This document shows positions 1 through 12,150 of a stretch of 64,000 nt of DNA, piece by piece; positions within the stretch are counted from its first letter, which is position 1, and every line of letters begins with the position of its first letter. The position numbers and the translations under genes were made by a program. The notes beneath the pieces are model-generated. The model saw only the letters and a program-made list of their open reading frames with translations, was not told the origin of the DNA and searched no databases. Source of the DNA: Enoplosus armatus (lineage: Eukaryota; Chordata; Actinopteri; Centrarchiformes; Enoplosidae); contig NC_092191.1 in assembly GCF_043641665.1 (NCBI RefSeq), forward strand, positions 21,459,592 to 21,523,591, given 5' to 3'.

Positions 1-173
1 GGGGGTCATTCCATTTCAATCTGTGGTTAAATTAGCCGAAGGCGGCAGAGGTTGAAAACACACAATTATTGGTGCGAGTCGGGCCGATGGGGACCGGTGA
101 GGAAGGGGCAGCGTTTAAAGTAAAGATAGTGGTAGATAGAGATGTTGTCGAAAGGGGCGATGGTGGACAGAGA

Positions 174-193
174 GGGGGGGGGGGGGGGGGGGG
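174..193. repeat. poly-G run (20 bp)
   Basis: An uninterrupted run of 20 G. The surrounding 1-860 segment has no recognisable gene or repeat family; it is mixed-composition DNA with short A-runs near 350 and 660. Confidence 0.95.
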
Positions 194-859
194 TGCAACC
201 TCACTTTGTGCAGTGCTCATTTTGGCAAAGCCGTTTTTTCTCCTCATAACAGGATACATTTGCCTGGCACAGTAGCATGAAAGCTAGTTTCATCCCTCAG
301 CCATTATCTATGAAGAGACTACGTACGTGAAATTAGAAATAACAAAACAACAAAAAAAAAAAAGACATTGCCCCTGCTACAATTGGAAACTTGTATTCAT
401 AAGCAATACAGCATAAGGCACATTAGCTCAGGTGTTTTGCTGCCACGGCTTTCCTTGCCGTTTGGTGGCCAGCGTTAGCCGACTCCAGGTCGACATCTAC
501 CGAATCAGTTCGCCGATCATGCGACGCTTCCCTACTCGTGCCACCGTCGCGCTGTGTTTTGGCATTCGCTAGGATCTGATGGCTGTTCGGCAAAAGCCAC
601 AAGGCCGAGCTTTGAAGTGGAAAAAAATCATTCCAAAGGTTTATAAAAGCTTAAGAAAAAAAAAAAACGTCACACTAAATTCTAGGAAGCTGGTTTCTGG
701 TAACTCCTTCATTTGGTACTAATTAGAGGGAAAATGGGGACAGTTTTCACAGTACACGTTCAATTAACTTAGTCCAATTAGTTGCTGTTAGTTCTAAATG
801 ACATAGTTCCACTCAGGAAACTATTATTAGAAAATGACGGACCCGTAAAGTAAAGCCTC

Positions 860-1400
860 ACCAGGACATGGAATTAAAACCACAGTTGGGCCACTTGCAT
901 CAAACCTGCCTGCAAATCACGAGGACTCACATTATGTTTCAGCCTTTAGACCAAGGCATCGAACTCGTTCAAGTGACGAAAGGTCAACTATTTGGGTCGG
1001 GAATTACGGAAATAAAGCCGGGCAGATACACAGGGCCCACTGGAATGTCTGGAATATTGAATTTGGAGAGCTCTGAAGGACTCAGTATGCTTCAAAGTAA
1101 GTTCCTGTTGAATTGCCTCGCGACGTTTGAATTGAGGGGGCCACGTCCACCTCTGTTTGTAACCCTCTGATACGGACAATCACGCCTTCCTTGAGCAGAG
1201 ATCGGCCCGGGCGTGGAGGAGAAAGAAAGAAGGCGGGGGTTTGAACTTCTTTCTCAAGATCTCCTTAATTTCACCCTTCACACCGACTTCCACCGCTTTG
1301 CCTGCGCAACCAAGCGCGACGCCTCGAGCGTCTTTGAGGAGAGACGTGCTCGAAAGTGTGCTTCGCTATCCCCCGTTTGGCCAATTCGTGGCGTTTTTTG
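860..1400. other. non-coding stretch, nothing recognised
   Basis: Open frames of 60-100 codons occur on both strands but have no recognisable domain, no splice-site support and overlap one another. I treat them as chance frames. Confidence 0.5.
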
Positions 1401-1418
1401 CCCCCCCCCCCCCCCCCC
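1401..1418. repeat. poly-C run (18 bp)
   Basis: A pure run of 18 C inside otherwise unremarkable sequence. The following 1,420-2,160 bases show no gene or repeat that I can name; a 151-codon open frame at 1,753-2,208 ends in a poly-T translation and is not convincing. Confidence 0.95.
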
Positions 1419-2386
1419 AGACGTTTGGTCAAGCCTCATCAAGAACACATACATGTGTAAAGGTCTGACCTAGATCTTTTGAAGCATGCTGAGACCTTAA
1501 CTCGTCAGGAAACATAAGGGAGCTCAAAATATCATGTCAGCCAATATCAAGGAATGTTACAAATGGATCCAAAATGTACTCGTCTTGTTGTATACACGTA
1601 TTGAATGAATCAAATGAGCTATCAAAAACAAAAGACATAAAGCAAAAGCAAGCCATGTAAGTAACCATCAGACTTTTCAAACAACAGGCAAACAAACGAG
1701 GAGAGAAGAACAGTTTCAGGCTACCGGAGCTCTCCAATGCGGAAAACTAATTATGAAAAGGTCATCGGGCCACGGTGAGATTCCCACACTGATGTCAGCC
1801 ACCTACAGCCTAACACGCTGTCTGCACACGTACTTACACGCAGCCTACAGAGCGGCGGGAGCCCGGCGCGACACTTGGAATGAATCGCCGCGTCAACATG
1901 ACAAAAAGAGGGTGGAAATAAACAAACCGGCAAAGCGGAGAGAGAGCCTAATGTTAGGGGCCTCTCTTGTATTGAGAGAAATTACGGGAGCGTTTGATTT
2001 GCGTCGAGGTGCCGTCCTGAACATATGGCGTTTTAATTCTTGCCGGTCTCATCTGGATAACTCGGGGCCCGGCGAATCTCGCACCACCATCAGGGAAATA
2101 TGGGCACACGCAGAATGCTTAACAGCAAAAGGGCTCCAATTTCCCACCTTAATGGGCATTCTCATCCCATTTTTCTCCCCCGCCCTTTTTTTTTTTTTCT
2201 TTTCTTAAATCCTTTGTTTGTTTTTCATTTTTTGCTGGCCCTTTTTTGTCATTCTCTTCACTCCTCCCGTCCTCCCCGCTTCCCTTATTTGCATTGATTT
2301 CCCCACTTAGAGGGAGAGTGGACTCTGAGGGAAAATAGGGCCTCCATCAAAAAACGCTCGCGCACACACATTTCCCCACCGTGCCA

Positions 2387-2460
2387 CAACCATAAACCTC
2401 ACACACACACACACACACACACAAAGACAACCATAAACCTCACACCCACACACACACACC
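2387..2460. repeat. CA microsatellite with duplicated flank
   Basis: A (CA)12 tract at about 2,400-2,423 is followed by a second imperfect CA tract. The 18-bp unit CAACCATAAACCTCACAC occurs at 2,387-2,404 and again at 2,428-2,445, so the flank and the array were duplicated together with a period of 41 bp. Confidence 0.85.
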
Positions 2461-2612
2461 TGACACATAGCAGAGGACTAGCAGTGTGCAGAATATGTTT
2501 GCGGCTGTTCATTTTTTTAATCGTCTGATGCCTTTTGTGTGGGTTGACAGCTCGAGACGAGTGTCTAATAAGTCCAGGCCTGGCGCTGTCCTGCTGGGCT
2601 GAGCAGTCTCTT

Positions 2613-2614
<2 letters not shown>

Positions 2615-2648
<34 letters not shown>

Positions 2649-2752
2649 CAGACATACACAAAAAGAGAGCCCAGATCCTGAGCTCGGCTTCATATCCCAT
2701 GCACACAGACGCACACACACACACAATTTCTCACACAAAAACACACACACAG
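2615..2752. repeat. compound CA microsatellite cluster
   Basis: A (CA)15 array at 2,615-2,644 is followed within 110 bp by shorter CA blocks at about 2,710-2,750. The open frames over it translate as alternating Cys-Val and have no coding meaning. Confidence 0.9.
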
Positions 2753-2997
2753 GCCCCTAATCATCCTGGTGTCTAGCACTCCGCTGGCGATCACCACTCC
2801 GCCACACTGCCATCATGGGCCAATTAAGTGGCCATATATCTGTCTAACAGTCTCCTCTGGCTGAATGGACAGTGGTGGAGTAGCAGTAGTAAGCCGCTAC
2901 ATGAGCCCACCCGCGGCTAGCAGTCAATTTGTAGCTTAAAGCCTAGTTGCCACAACACTCCAGCATTATTAGGACTAGTAGCACTATTGAGAATTCT

Positions 2998-2999
<2 letters not shown>

Positions 3000-3038
<39 letters not shown>
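3000..3038. repeat. compound (GT)n-(GA)n microsatellite
   Basis: (GT)10 switches directly to (GA)9 at about 3,021. Confidence 0.95.
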
Positions 3039-3131
3039 AAGGGAGTGCTTGGAAGGGAGGGCTGTCCACGTTTTTGTGTGTGTGTGCCCAAGCAAGTATC
3101 TTTCTGTTTGCTTGGAGGTTTGCCTTTATGC

Positions 3132-3132
<1 letters not shown>

Positions 3133-3184
<52 letters not shown>
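3133..3184. repeat. (GT)26 microsatellite
   Basis: A pure GT array of about 52 bp, one of the longer perfect arrays in the first 10 kb. Confidence 0.97.
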
Positions 3185-3185
<1 letters not shown>

Positions 3186-3324
3186 CAATAAAGAAAAAAA
3201 TCATGCATGTTTCAAAATGACTTTGAATGCGTGTGTATAAGCTTTTCTGTCTGTGCCTTTTGCTTTACTTGAGTGCTTCCTTTCCATGTCTGTTTAAGAT
3301 TGCATGCGTAATACTAGTGTAATG

Positions 3325-3326
<2 letters not shown>

Positions 3327-3364
<38 letters not shown>
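3327..3364. repeat. (GT)n microsatellite
   Basis: A pure GT array of about 38 bp, 140 bp after the previous one. Confidence 0.96.
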
Positions 3365-3368
<4 letters not shown>

Positions 3369-3520
3369 CGGTGTCCGTTTGTGCCTTCTTGTCCTTGTTG
3401 TCCGCATGTGTGCACATGCACACGGACCAAACCTCATAAGTCATAAAACAAACATCCACCGGGCTCCTTTTGGGAATGACCCAGTTGTTAAATCAGGCTG
3501 CCCTGCTGTCACCTCACAGT

Positions 3521-3544
3521 GGGGGGGGGGGGGGGGGGGGGGGG
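3521..3544. repeat. poly-G run (24 bp)
   Basis: 24 consecutive G, one of the longest homopolymers in the window. It is likely to be a sequencing and polymerase slippage site. Confidence 0.95.
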
Positions 3545-3699
3545 TTTGGCCAGCCCGTCGAACTCTGTCGCGAAACCCAGAGCGACCACGTCTGGCACCA
3601 CGTCGACGGACTCGGCGGAGGATCAGTGGTGTGGCTAATAGACGTACTTTCTTTCTGGTTCGAAATCAGAATAACCCCGAAGGTCCCTTAAAAAAAATA

Positions 3700-4740
3700 T
3701 GCAGCTAGTAGTAACAAGCAGAGGCAAGGACAATCTGCGATTTTGGTAGATACCACTTCCCAAAGCTACTTACTTTTCTAACTTGACCATCCAACATGGA
3801 CTGAGATGGGAAGGTCTCACACAAGGAACACAAGACAAACTGGAAGAAGTACGCGACCGTAGAATAACAGACTGGGCGTGACGCAAATTTCCACCTCACG
3901 AAGTCGACCGCAGCGGTGGACTGCTTGCCCAGTTTATTCCAAAGACTCCTCCAAACTAAACAACTAAATATGCCGTTTGAACTTGAACCTCTAAAATGAC
4001 GTATGCGGGGACTTTCTGCTCCGGGCCTGTAGCGGCAGCGTGACTGTGATTGCAAGTGCCTTCCAAAATGTTCCAATTTCAGGAAGGCTGCTACCGATCA
4101 GCAACCTGTATGACTGAGGTTTGGTTTAGCTCTCGAAACAAAAAAATTGCTTCGTGCTCGCGATAGATAATTTGCACCCCGTCGGTCAAAGCTGGTTCAA
4201 AGGCTTTCAGTGGTTTGTAACTGACAGTTATCAGTCGGTCTTCAATGTGCAATTTACAAAAACATAAAAGCAGAGGAAAGCAGGGTTGGAACCAGCCGGC
4301 GGTTGTCACGTTTGCTTGATGAACGACAATTAGTGTCCGTTCCTTGACCAATCAGTTCGTCGACAAATTGCTTCAGCTCCACCAGAGTCTAATGTTTTGA
4401 GCAGAGTACTTAACTCCCAGTAAGTCAGTGACTTACAATGGGTGATTGCGTTTGCTCCTGGACAGATTTCAGTATTTCTTATGAGAGGGAAAACCACACG
4501 CTCAGCCTACTTTGCCAGTACAAATAGAGCCTATGCACAGCGAATGATGATCCAATGCGCAGAAAGGTTGGTATCACTTTTTTTTTTTAGTTGCAGTAAA
4601 GATCCACGTGTATCTTTACTGACCTTTTGCACAGCCTGCCTTTTTAAAAAAGAAATGACCTATCTGTTGTGGCGTAATGTTTCATCTGATGAAAACATCC
4701 AGTAATATCAATAAATGAAGAGAGGTGTTTGCATAGAAGG
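3700..4740. other. non-coding stretch, nothing recognised
   Basis: Ordinary mixed sequence on both strands. Minus-strand frames at 3,705-4,076 and 4,091-4,351 are open for 123 and 86 codons but show no domain or splice signals. Confidence 0.45.
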
Positions 4741-4744
4741 TAAG

Positions 4745-4935
4745 GTCAGGCCATGAGAAGAGATGCAGAGGAAGAGAAAGAAAAAGAAAATGGAGACGGT
4801 AAGATGAAGGCCTTTTTAAGACAAAGAGCAAATGACATGCAGAGGAAAAATGGTGAAATAAAAATAGAGAGGCCTCCGAAGCGGCTGAAACAGAGAAACA
4901 ACAGAAAGAAACGACGTAAAGCCCGGAGTGCTCTA
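4745..4935 (+). repeat. purine-rich (A/G) tract
   Basis: About 190 bp strongly enriched in A and G on the plus strand (GAAGAGAAAG-type words). The Lys/Glu/Arg-rich 67-codon frame over it is a composition artefact. Confidence 0.6.
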
Positions 4936-6070
4936 GAAGTGATTATTCTAATTTAGCGGCTGATATAAATCTAAATGAAGTCACGTCAGGAGTCGGCGGA
5001 CGGACACAGCGCGGCCACCCTGGGACTCCCCACCCGATTTCCTTCCCCTCTCTTCTTTCAATCAAACCCTCTCCATACCTCATCTCTGAGACGCCGTCTG
5101 AGGCTTCTGAGTGGGTAACCTCAGCAACACCACACGCAGCGGGGACCAACAGAGGTATTACTGTGTTTAGTATTGCTTTTTGGGCTGGGCGAGCGAGTGG
5201 GATGGGGTGGTGGGAAGAGCGGGAGGGAAGGAAGGACGGAGGTGCAGGAGGTTAGCGAGCCTATCTGGGCTCGCTGACAAACACCGGCGGACTCATATTC
5301 CCATCTGGGTCCCGACAGATCGGGACGCAACGCGGCAGGTTGTCTCGGTCCCGGAGCCCACAGATGACTAAATGCACCATAAACACAGCGTGCCATGCCG
5401 TGTGTGTCTGTAAATCTCTTGTATTCATTAAACCATAGAATCAACCAGGAACCTAAATGTATACATACATGTATTTATTTGATTTAGAGATAAATGACAG
5501 TGGCGTATGGTTATGAGGAAGGGGCCTTTTGCCTTTTTACTGGATGCCTAAAAGGTTTTCTGCTATAATCAAACCGGTGACGTTCGGTTATGTGGTATGC
5601 TTCAAATGAGCCAGGCTGCATGACGCGTTGCCCGACCACGTCTAAAGGTCGAAAGTGTTTATACCTGTCCTGACTGACAGCGCCCCGGAAGGTGGATCCG
5701 AAAGCCTCCGAGACTCTACGATAGCTCATCATGGCTTCGTCACAACTGCTGCGTGCCTTGATGAGGCAACAAGTCTCACACCTTGACCGTGACGATGAGA
5801 TTGATGAATAAAAAAAGTACAAAAGTTGTCGGATGCATCCCCCGCCCGATTTTCCGTCATCAGAAAAAAATTGTGAGCGTTTCGAGTTAATTTCCATTCA
5901 CCTTTATTGTGTTGGGGTGTGGCAGCAGAAATCTGAGGTCGATATTTGAGAATCTGGACAAATAAAACCAAAATTATATGTCGTCCCGGTAGACGTTCTG
6001 TACCCGAGTCCAACCATCAATGTTTGTTTCATGTCATCTGTCTACTGTGCCTATAATAAAAGGCACAAAA

Positions 6071-6088
6071 TATATATATATATATATT
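6071..6088. repeat. (AT)n microsatellite
   Basis: A short TA array followed by a T-rich segment. Confidence 0.9.
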
Positions 6089-6210
6089 TATTTTTTTCCA
6101 ATATTCAAAACAGAATGTGTTTGCTAATCTCATTTTGAAAAATTGAAACTGGCAACAATAAGCACCACTTATGTGGAAGCCTGTTTCTGTGCTTTAGGGT
6201 ATAGCTAGTT

Positions 6211-6212
<2 letters not shown>

Positions 6213-6251
<39 letters not shown>
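6213..6251. repeat. (GT)16 microsatellite with GC tail
   Basis: A perfect GT array that runs into a short alternating CG segment (GCGCGCG). Both are alternating purine-pyrimidine sequence able to form Z-DNA. Confidence 0.95.
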
Positions 6252-6252
<1 letters not shown>

Positions 6253-6453
6253 GTGCATGGCTGCAATGGTGTGGGACCCCAGCTGACAAGCCGGCGCAAG
6301 GTTGCAGCTTCCTTTGCACTAAGTGGTCATTCATCACTGTGGGAGAGCTCCAGATAACTCCAGCCTTCACCAGCCAGGTCAGCGGACGGCCGTCCCCTGA
6401 CCTGGCTGCCAAAACACTTAGCCGTCATCTCCCACAGCTACACCGGGACCAAG

Positions 6454-6454
<1 letters not shown>

Positions 6455-6507
<53 letters not shown>

Positions 6508-6512
6508 GCGCG
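6455..6512. repeat. (GT)n microsatellite
   Basis: A GT array of about 58 bp with one TTTG interruption, ending in GCGCG. Confidence 0.95.
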
Positions 6513-6666
6513 ATGGTGGAGGAGCGGTGATCCCAGTCGAGGCAGAGGTGACCTCCGATCCACCTTTTATCCCCTCTCCTGTTAGCACTGACCAGCCGAC
6601 CTTTTGCACGGGTGCAGACGCATGCGTGTCATCATTAACAAACCATAGCAATGCTAGCTAGCTCTA

Positions 6667-6680
6667 CCCCCCCCCCCCCC
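6667..6680. repeat. poly-C run (14 bp)
   Basis: 14 consecutive C, followed about 100 bp later by a CA array. Confidence 0.95.
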
Positions 6681-6782
6681 AGCTCTGCCATGTTGGCTGA
6701 ACATCACCCCAAAGGAATCTTGCTGCATTTTCAACTTTAAACCTCGACGCACAACCACCTACAACCCCCCTCCCACCATCAC

Positions 6783-6808
6783 CACACACACACACACACA
6801 CACACACC
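6783..6808. repeat. (CA)n microsatellite
   Basis: A perfect CA array of about 26 bp. Confidence 0.95.
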
Positions 6809-7452
6809 ACCCTTTATACCCCTGAAGTCCCCGGTCTCAGTCTGAAGAGGAGGAGCGGCAGGGGGGTGAGGAGGAGAATAGAGGGAAGGAGATTGATGAA
6901 GAACCCTTTTGATACACCGCTGCAGGCAAAGGAAGAGAAAATTGATTGAACCTTGATGAGAATTATATCAAGGGGCGCGTTCATTTGCTGCGATGGACCT
7001 GCTGCATGCATCGGGGAGCACGGAGTCCTGTACATATGTATGATCTGTGCTTGACTGTGATTCAGAGTTAAAGGGAAGCACAAGGGAACAGCGGATTTCC
7101 ATGGGTTTTTTTTTTTTTTTGGGAGGGTTTTTTTTTTCTTTTAACCTCCTTCAGAAACGGCGCTCACCGCCTGAAAGTCTGCAGCGACGATAGCGGCTCC
7201 GTGAGGCTGTGGCCCTGGGGGGTGAACGCCAACGCCAATGGACTCCTTATTATCACACCTCTTGTTTTCGACGTGGGAGTATATTTAGAGGCACGCACCC
7301 CGACAAACATGACAAAAACACAATTAGCGGTGTGTGTTGAGCGTCACGTTTCATCCTGCGATTGCCTTTGCATGTAGTAGTTATGTCGTACATGGAGCAG
7401 AACTTGATCTAGGACTATCTATTAACGCTGAGAATCCCACAGCATTTCACAG

Positions 7453-7468
7453 CCCCCCCCCCCCCCCC
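7453..7468. repeat. poly-C run (16 bp)
   Basis: 16 consecutive C. The flanking 6,810-7,590 sequence holds no gene I can recognise. Confidence 0.95.
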
Positions 7469-7591
7469 ACGCCCCTCCCCCAACAAACAAAGAGTAATTA
7501 ATTTTACACTGGTTTCACAGCATGCGCTTGATGTGAAGTTTGGCAGGTTGACAGAATCAAGACCATTCCATCAGACCGCTGGTGCGGTCAG

Positions 7592-7593
<2 letters not shown>

Positions 7594-7626
<33 letters not shown>
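7594..7626. repeat. (GT)16 microsatellite
   Basis: A perfect GT array of about 33 bp. Confidence 0.96.
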
Positions 7627-7628
<2 letters not shown>

Positions 7629-7864
7629 CATGAGAGACAGGGTTGTGTATACAGGATGCCATCTGGCAGTGGCGCCTCACACCCAGCGCTACCCGTCCCT
7701 GTGTGTCGGATCAGAACCGCCGGATCACGGATCCAGATCACTGCACACACACCAAACAACACCAGAAATAAACACACATACGCACCGCATACACCACCAA
7801 TACACAGATGCCTTGAGAGAACACGCTAATTGCAGTCTGCGGTTGTCAATCAAACGTTTGTTGT

Positions 7865-7880
7865 CCCCCCCCCCCCCCCC
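7865..7880. repeat. poly-C run (16 bp)
   Basis: 16 consecutive C followed by a T/A-rich segment. Confidence 0.95.
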
Positions 7881-8321
7881 TCCGCTGTTCGTCTCATCAT
7901 TATTTTTTTTTATTTATTTATTTTCCTAAATGGCGTCTATTCTCCCTCAACCTGCCCCATGGAGAGCCCCCCCCCGGGGAACAGCTGGGATCAATCTGAA
8001 GACGCTTGGAGAGATTCATTAAGACGGCAGGGGCGGCGCGACAAACGTGGCTCTCCCAAGGTGAAGACTGCAATTGATGTGGCGTTACTGGCCACGAATG
8101 TAGCCCTAGCGCAACGCGGAGGGGTCAGAATGATTACTTAATGGACAGTGATTGCTGTTTGTGTGCGGGGCGGGGGGGGGGAGGTTAGATCACCTTCAGG
8201 ACGCTCCCAAATACATTTTTACCATTATCAATGGGGCTGTTCAGAGATACTGAACTAGTACTATACTCAAATGCCATATGTATGTTGTTTGGTCGGTGTA
8301 ATCGTTGCTCCTGTCCATATT

Positions 8322-8372
8322 GATAATAATAATAATAATAATAATCTTTTGTTTTAAAGTGCTTTACAGAAC
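8322..8372 (-). mobile_element. LINE/SINE 3' tail with (TTA)n end
   Basis: Read on the minus strand, the word CTGTAAAGCACTTTAAAAC is followed by (ATT)n. This matches the 3' terminus of common teleost L2-type LINEs and their SINE partners, which end in a TGTAAAGCACTTTG-like word and a (TTA)n tail. A plus-strand copy of the same type lies at 34,854-34,913. The body of the element was not recognised, so the copy is probably 5' truncated. Confidence 0.6.
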
Positions 8373-8690
8373 AGCAGATGAAAAAAAACAACAGAAGGAT
8401 CGACAACATCAATCAGACATATTGGCAGGGAAACGATCTCTTCCTGTGGAGGCCGCACTGCAGTGAACAGGAGATCCGCAGCCCCAGTGTCCCTCTGAAG
8501 TTCCCCCCTGAGCGAGCGCCGCGCTCCAGTGGTCCAAGTCCAACAAATCAAGCGCGCGTCTTCTCTCTTCGCCCTGGGAGGCGCGTTTTCCCGCATGCAA
8601 CCGCCCACAGGAAAGAGGAACTGACAAGACTGTAACTTCAAAGCCGTCTTCGTTAATTCAGAGTGCTGAAGACTAACATAAGCACGGGAT

Positions 8691-8705
8691 CCCCCCCCCC
8701 CCCCC
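8691..8705. repeat. poly-C run (15 bp)
   Basis: 15 consecutive C, then CGCCCC. Confidence 0.95.
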
Positions 8706-8811
8706 GCCCCATCTTTTAAACCTACATTAATTTATACTTTTGGGCGGCGCAACCAGCCGCGAACTCAACAAGTCGATACGGCTCACGTGTTCGCAAACAG
8801 CATCTTCACCT

Positions 8812-8930
8812 GGCTGCTTAGCTGCCAAATGCTCCAACTGTGCTCCCCCAGCTAGCTGCTAGCCTCGTCTGCCTGCCGGAGCGTTTTGGCCGACAGCAGC
8901 TGGAGAAGACGCTGCTGAGGGAGTGAACCG
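8812..8930 (+). repeat. dispersed teleost repeat, family A (partial)
   Basis: Contains GCTGCCAAATGCTCCAACTG followed by an AGCTAGCTGCTAG segment and a CCTGCCGG word. This is the order I remember for a widespread percomorph repeat whose hallmark is GCTGCTAAATGCTCCA. Related partial copies are at 44,310-44,425 (minus), 48,915-49,225 and 51,965-52,240. The origin (SINE or MITE) is not clear to me. Confidence 0.5.
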
Positions 8931-8939
8931 GGAGCGAAC

Positions 8940-9900
8940 CTCGTCAAAGCGAAACAAAGAGCTGAGAGACGCCAGCGGCTTGTCGAGCGGAGCGGAGCAC
9001 GGGGGCGCGGCGCTAATTCTCAAATATATCGACGAGCAGCTTTAAAGTCTGATTCCCAGTACGGACAGCAGGAGTAATGATGAACTCTCAAATGCAGCAT
9101 ACATATGTTGCATGAGAGCTCTATATTAACGTTGACTTTGCTTCAACCTTATTTGAAAGCAGCATCAGAGATAGAGGTTCTCACGGAAAGCCGAATAACG
9201 ATGCGCTCGGCATGATCTTTAGAGACACGGTTCGACACGGAAGTTGTCCAGAACACTGAGTCCTCTAATGAGCTGTTGAGCGTCATGGGTGGAATACTGC
9301 AGGTTGTTACCAGCGATGGGGAGGAAAGTGAATTGCTGGAATTCCAGAAGGCATTTTGAGTACCTCTCATGTCCTTATATTGTTGTACTTTGAGGCATAG
9401 GTAAAAGGTATTATTATTTCAAATTTCTTTCTTGAATGAGAAAGTCTACGGATTTGGATAGGCGTTTAAAAAAAAAAATAATAAATAAAATGTAATGACA
9501 TTGTTTTGGCTTTCTACACAAAATCAAGGCCGAGCGAGGTTTACCCTAAATGTACCTCCGATATCCGGGACGGCTCGGCAATGAGGAAATAACTGTTATT
9601 AGTTCTGAATGGTGAGGCCCGCTGACAGATGCGGCGGACGTTATTGGGGTTTTTTTGTTTTTTTTTATCCTCGCGGGGGTAAAATATAGATGCAGGAGTG
9701 AAAAGAGGGAAAAAAGTCGAGCTAAACAGAACTTGGAGACTAACTTTTAGGGTCTTTTTTTTTTTACTTTTAATTCCCTTCGCTGGCTGTAGTGTCGAGT
9801 GTGCGGCACTGTCAAAACAAATTAACGATCCTTAATGCAGAAGGTGCTCTAGTCAACAACACTCTCTGGTGAACGGCTCCCAACTGTCCCTCAGCTACCC
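8940..9900. other. non-coding stretch, nothing recognised
   Basis: No convincing exon. AT-rich with several short A and T runs (9,467-9,490; 9,640-9,666; 9,755-9,775). Confidence 0.45.
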
Positions 9901-9926
9901 CCCCACCCCCCCCGTTTTCCTTTAGA

Positions 9927-9928
<2 letters not shown>

Positions 9929-9965
<37 letters not shown>
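9929..9965. repeat. (CA)18 microsatellite
   Basis: A perfect CA array of about 37 bp. Confidence 0.96.
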
Positions 9966-9966
<1 letters not shown>

Positions 9967-10338
9967 CTGCTCTTTCACAGGAAGTTGGTCTTGTTTTCTG
10001 GAACAGGTGTTAGGCATGCCGAAGACATCTAACCGAACTCACGCAGCATCTTTGATTGCGGGGATATTTCCAACTTGTTTATCTTCAAGCCCCAGGTCCC
10101 TGCTGAAAACACGCAGTTTGTGGGTTTTTGTTTTTGTTTTTTTGCATTTTGCCAAGCTGCGTCAAAGTCGAAAAAAAAAAGAAAATAGACACAAAATCAA
10201 TTAACTCCGTTAAGTGAATCGTCAAAATACAGCAGTTTAAGGGCAAACCTGCTGTTGACCAACATCCGCATGAGAACAGCCACACAGTTAGAAATGAATG
10301 GACGCGTTGCCACTCACCTAATCACTATGTCAGCTTTC

Positions 10339-10342
<4 letters not shown>

Positions 10343-10376
<34 letters not shown>
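10343..10376. repeat. (GT)n microsatellite
   Basis: A nearly perfect GT array of about 34 bp. Confidence 0.95.
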
Positions 10377-10377
<1 letters not shown>

Positions 10378-10819
10378 TCACAGTGATGCTGGACAGCATT
10401 AAAGTGTCTAGCGAGCGACGTTCGCGAGAAACCGTGAACCCCTTTGACCGCTCCGTGGACACCAAACGCGCTGGAGAACAACTTCCAGAGGTCTTTCTGA
10501 AAGGATTGCCGACGGGAAAGAGCGTTCCCGCCGTCTGCTGAATGACGCTGCAGGGACGGAGGGTGGCGCGTCACAGCGGGTGCAACATTTCGGAAATTCT
10601 TCTGTCCTTTCTTTCAGTGTCCCTCTTCTTCATCCTGCTCTTCTACCACTCGCGTTTCCATCTTCCACGCTTGTTTATGACTCGAAGGCGTCACCCTTAA
10701 TCATAACGCAGGCCACCACTGATCACTTCCTACTTTAAACACCTCTTAAAAAAAACAATGGTTTCTTAAAGTATCAGAAGAAAATGCAGTATTGCGTAAG
10801 CCATAAGACCATATCCTGA

Positions 10820-11420
10820 TACTGTGTAAACTCCCTCCTGGCGAGAGGGCGCACCTTCAAGCGTTCAAGGACCACCCTCTCCACCGCAGCCGGCTGCTCG
10901 AGGCGCTCCCTCTCCAGCGCTCTGTAAACATTACACACATCAAGACATCAAGAAATCACCGCCGAGCGCGGCGGCAGCGCTGGGATGTGGAATCAATTTG
11001 GGCTTCTTCAAAAGCCCCACTTGAAGCCCGGTGGCGGGCGAGATGGAGCGGAGATGCTAATCGGCGAGAGGTCCGAGTGTAATGCCTGCCCCTCCCATTC
11101 GGCGCGCCTGCCTCTGAAGCCGCCGCCTTAATTACCACCACAGGACATGCATTACCAGACCAAACGCAAATGTCATCAAAAACGACAATGGGCTCGCCGC
11201 TGCCGCTATCGCCGGGGCGTTAATTGATCTTATCGTAGTCACATTATCTAGTTCAAATAAGGTGCTTTAATAAGCAGCCCAGGCCATTTAGGGGGCCCTC
11301 ATAAATATCCACGGAGCAGCAAACGCTCATCACGTTTGAAAAAGGAGGACATTTGTGCCGCACTCTTGCTGTACGCGCTCTGCACACACAGGAGTGAATC
11401 ACAGAAGTTCTGGTTGGACC
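10820..11420. promoter_or_regulatory. candidate conserved non-coding block
   Basis: About 600 bp free of microsatellites and of recognisable repeats. It is GC-balanced and punctuated by homeodomain-type cores (CTTAATTACC near 11,130; GTTAATTGATC near 11,220; CATAAATATCC near 11,305). That contrasts with the slippage-prone flanks and resembles the vertebrate conserved non-coding elements around developmental genes. No alignment was possible, so this rests on composition and motifs only. Confidence 0.3.
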
Positions 11421-12116
11421 ATTAGAAAACACAGCAGAAAAATTGCCATTTGACAGCGTCACGTCGTACGCCCGTGCCATTTCTCTCGCGGCGGCGTTCA
11501 TGAGGAACTGCATGGTTTCCGCAGCGTGCTGCGATCTCTCGGGGGTGAAATTCACGTCGGCCTGTGGCACATTCGAGGAGAAGGCGTTTTTGGAACGGAA
11601 GCCGTGCGGGAGGCCTCATGAAAAACAAAAACAGAAAAGAAGTTTGGTCTATTTTTGGATCCTGAAAGTCATATTTTCCAAAAAAAGCCCAAACAAACAA
11701 AAAAACAAGCAAAGAAATCTGCCAAGCGTGCCGACAGCGTTTCGACCTGTGTCTGGAATTGTTTCCAAACGAGCCGCCGGAGTCTTGAAAGGAAAGAAAA
11801 ATTGCACTTATTTTGGGTCTGCGCGAGACACAGGCCGGCATCGTCGCGCCACCCTCTTGTCGCGTGTTTTTAGCACCCTACGGCTGACAAATAGCACCGC
11901 TGCCGTGGGGAGGGGGGGGGCATGTTAAAACGATTTTAAAAAGTAGTTAAAAGGAACCCAGAGTGGATTATAAGCTGCTGTGTTGCTGCTCTGTGGTCCA
12001 GTGGTGTTGTGGTGCTGAACGGACAGCTCCTGCAGAGCGACCCGGCTGAGACGGTCCCCACTGCTCTGATTTTACATTGTCCCAACAACAAAGACTCTCG
12101 CTATAGTCTCTCTCCC

Positions 12117-12118
<2 letters not shown>

Positions 12119-12147
<29 letters not shown>
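12119..12147. repeat. (GT)14 microsatellite
   Basis: A perfect GT array of about 29 bp. Confidence 0.96.

Positions 12148-12150
<3 letters not shown>

Noticed and set aside
1753..2208. 151-codon plus-strand frame
   Set aside because: No recognisable domain; it ends in a poly-Phe translation of a T run, with no splice or promoter support.
11443..11928. 161-codon plus-strand and 139-codon minus-strand frames
   Set aside because: Overlapping frames on opposite strands without homology or splice sites. The length is within chance for a GC-richer segment.
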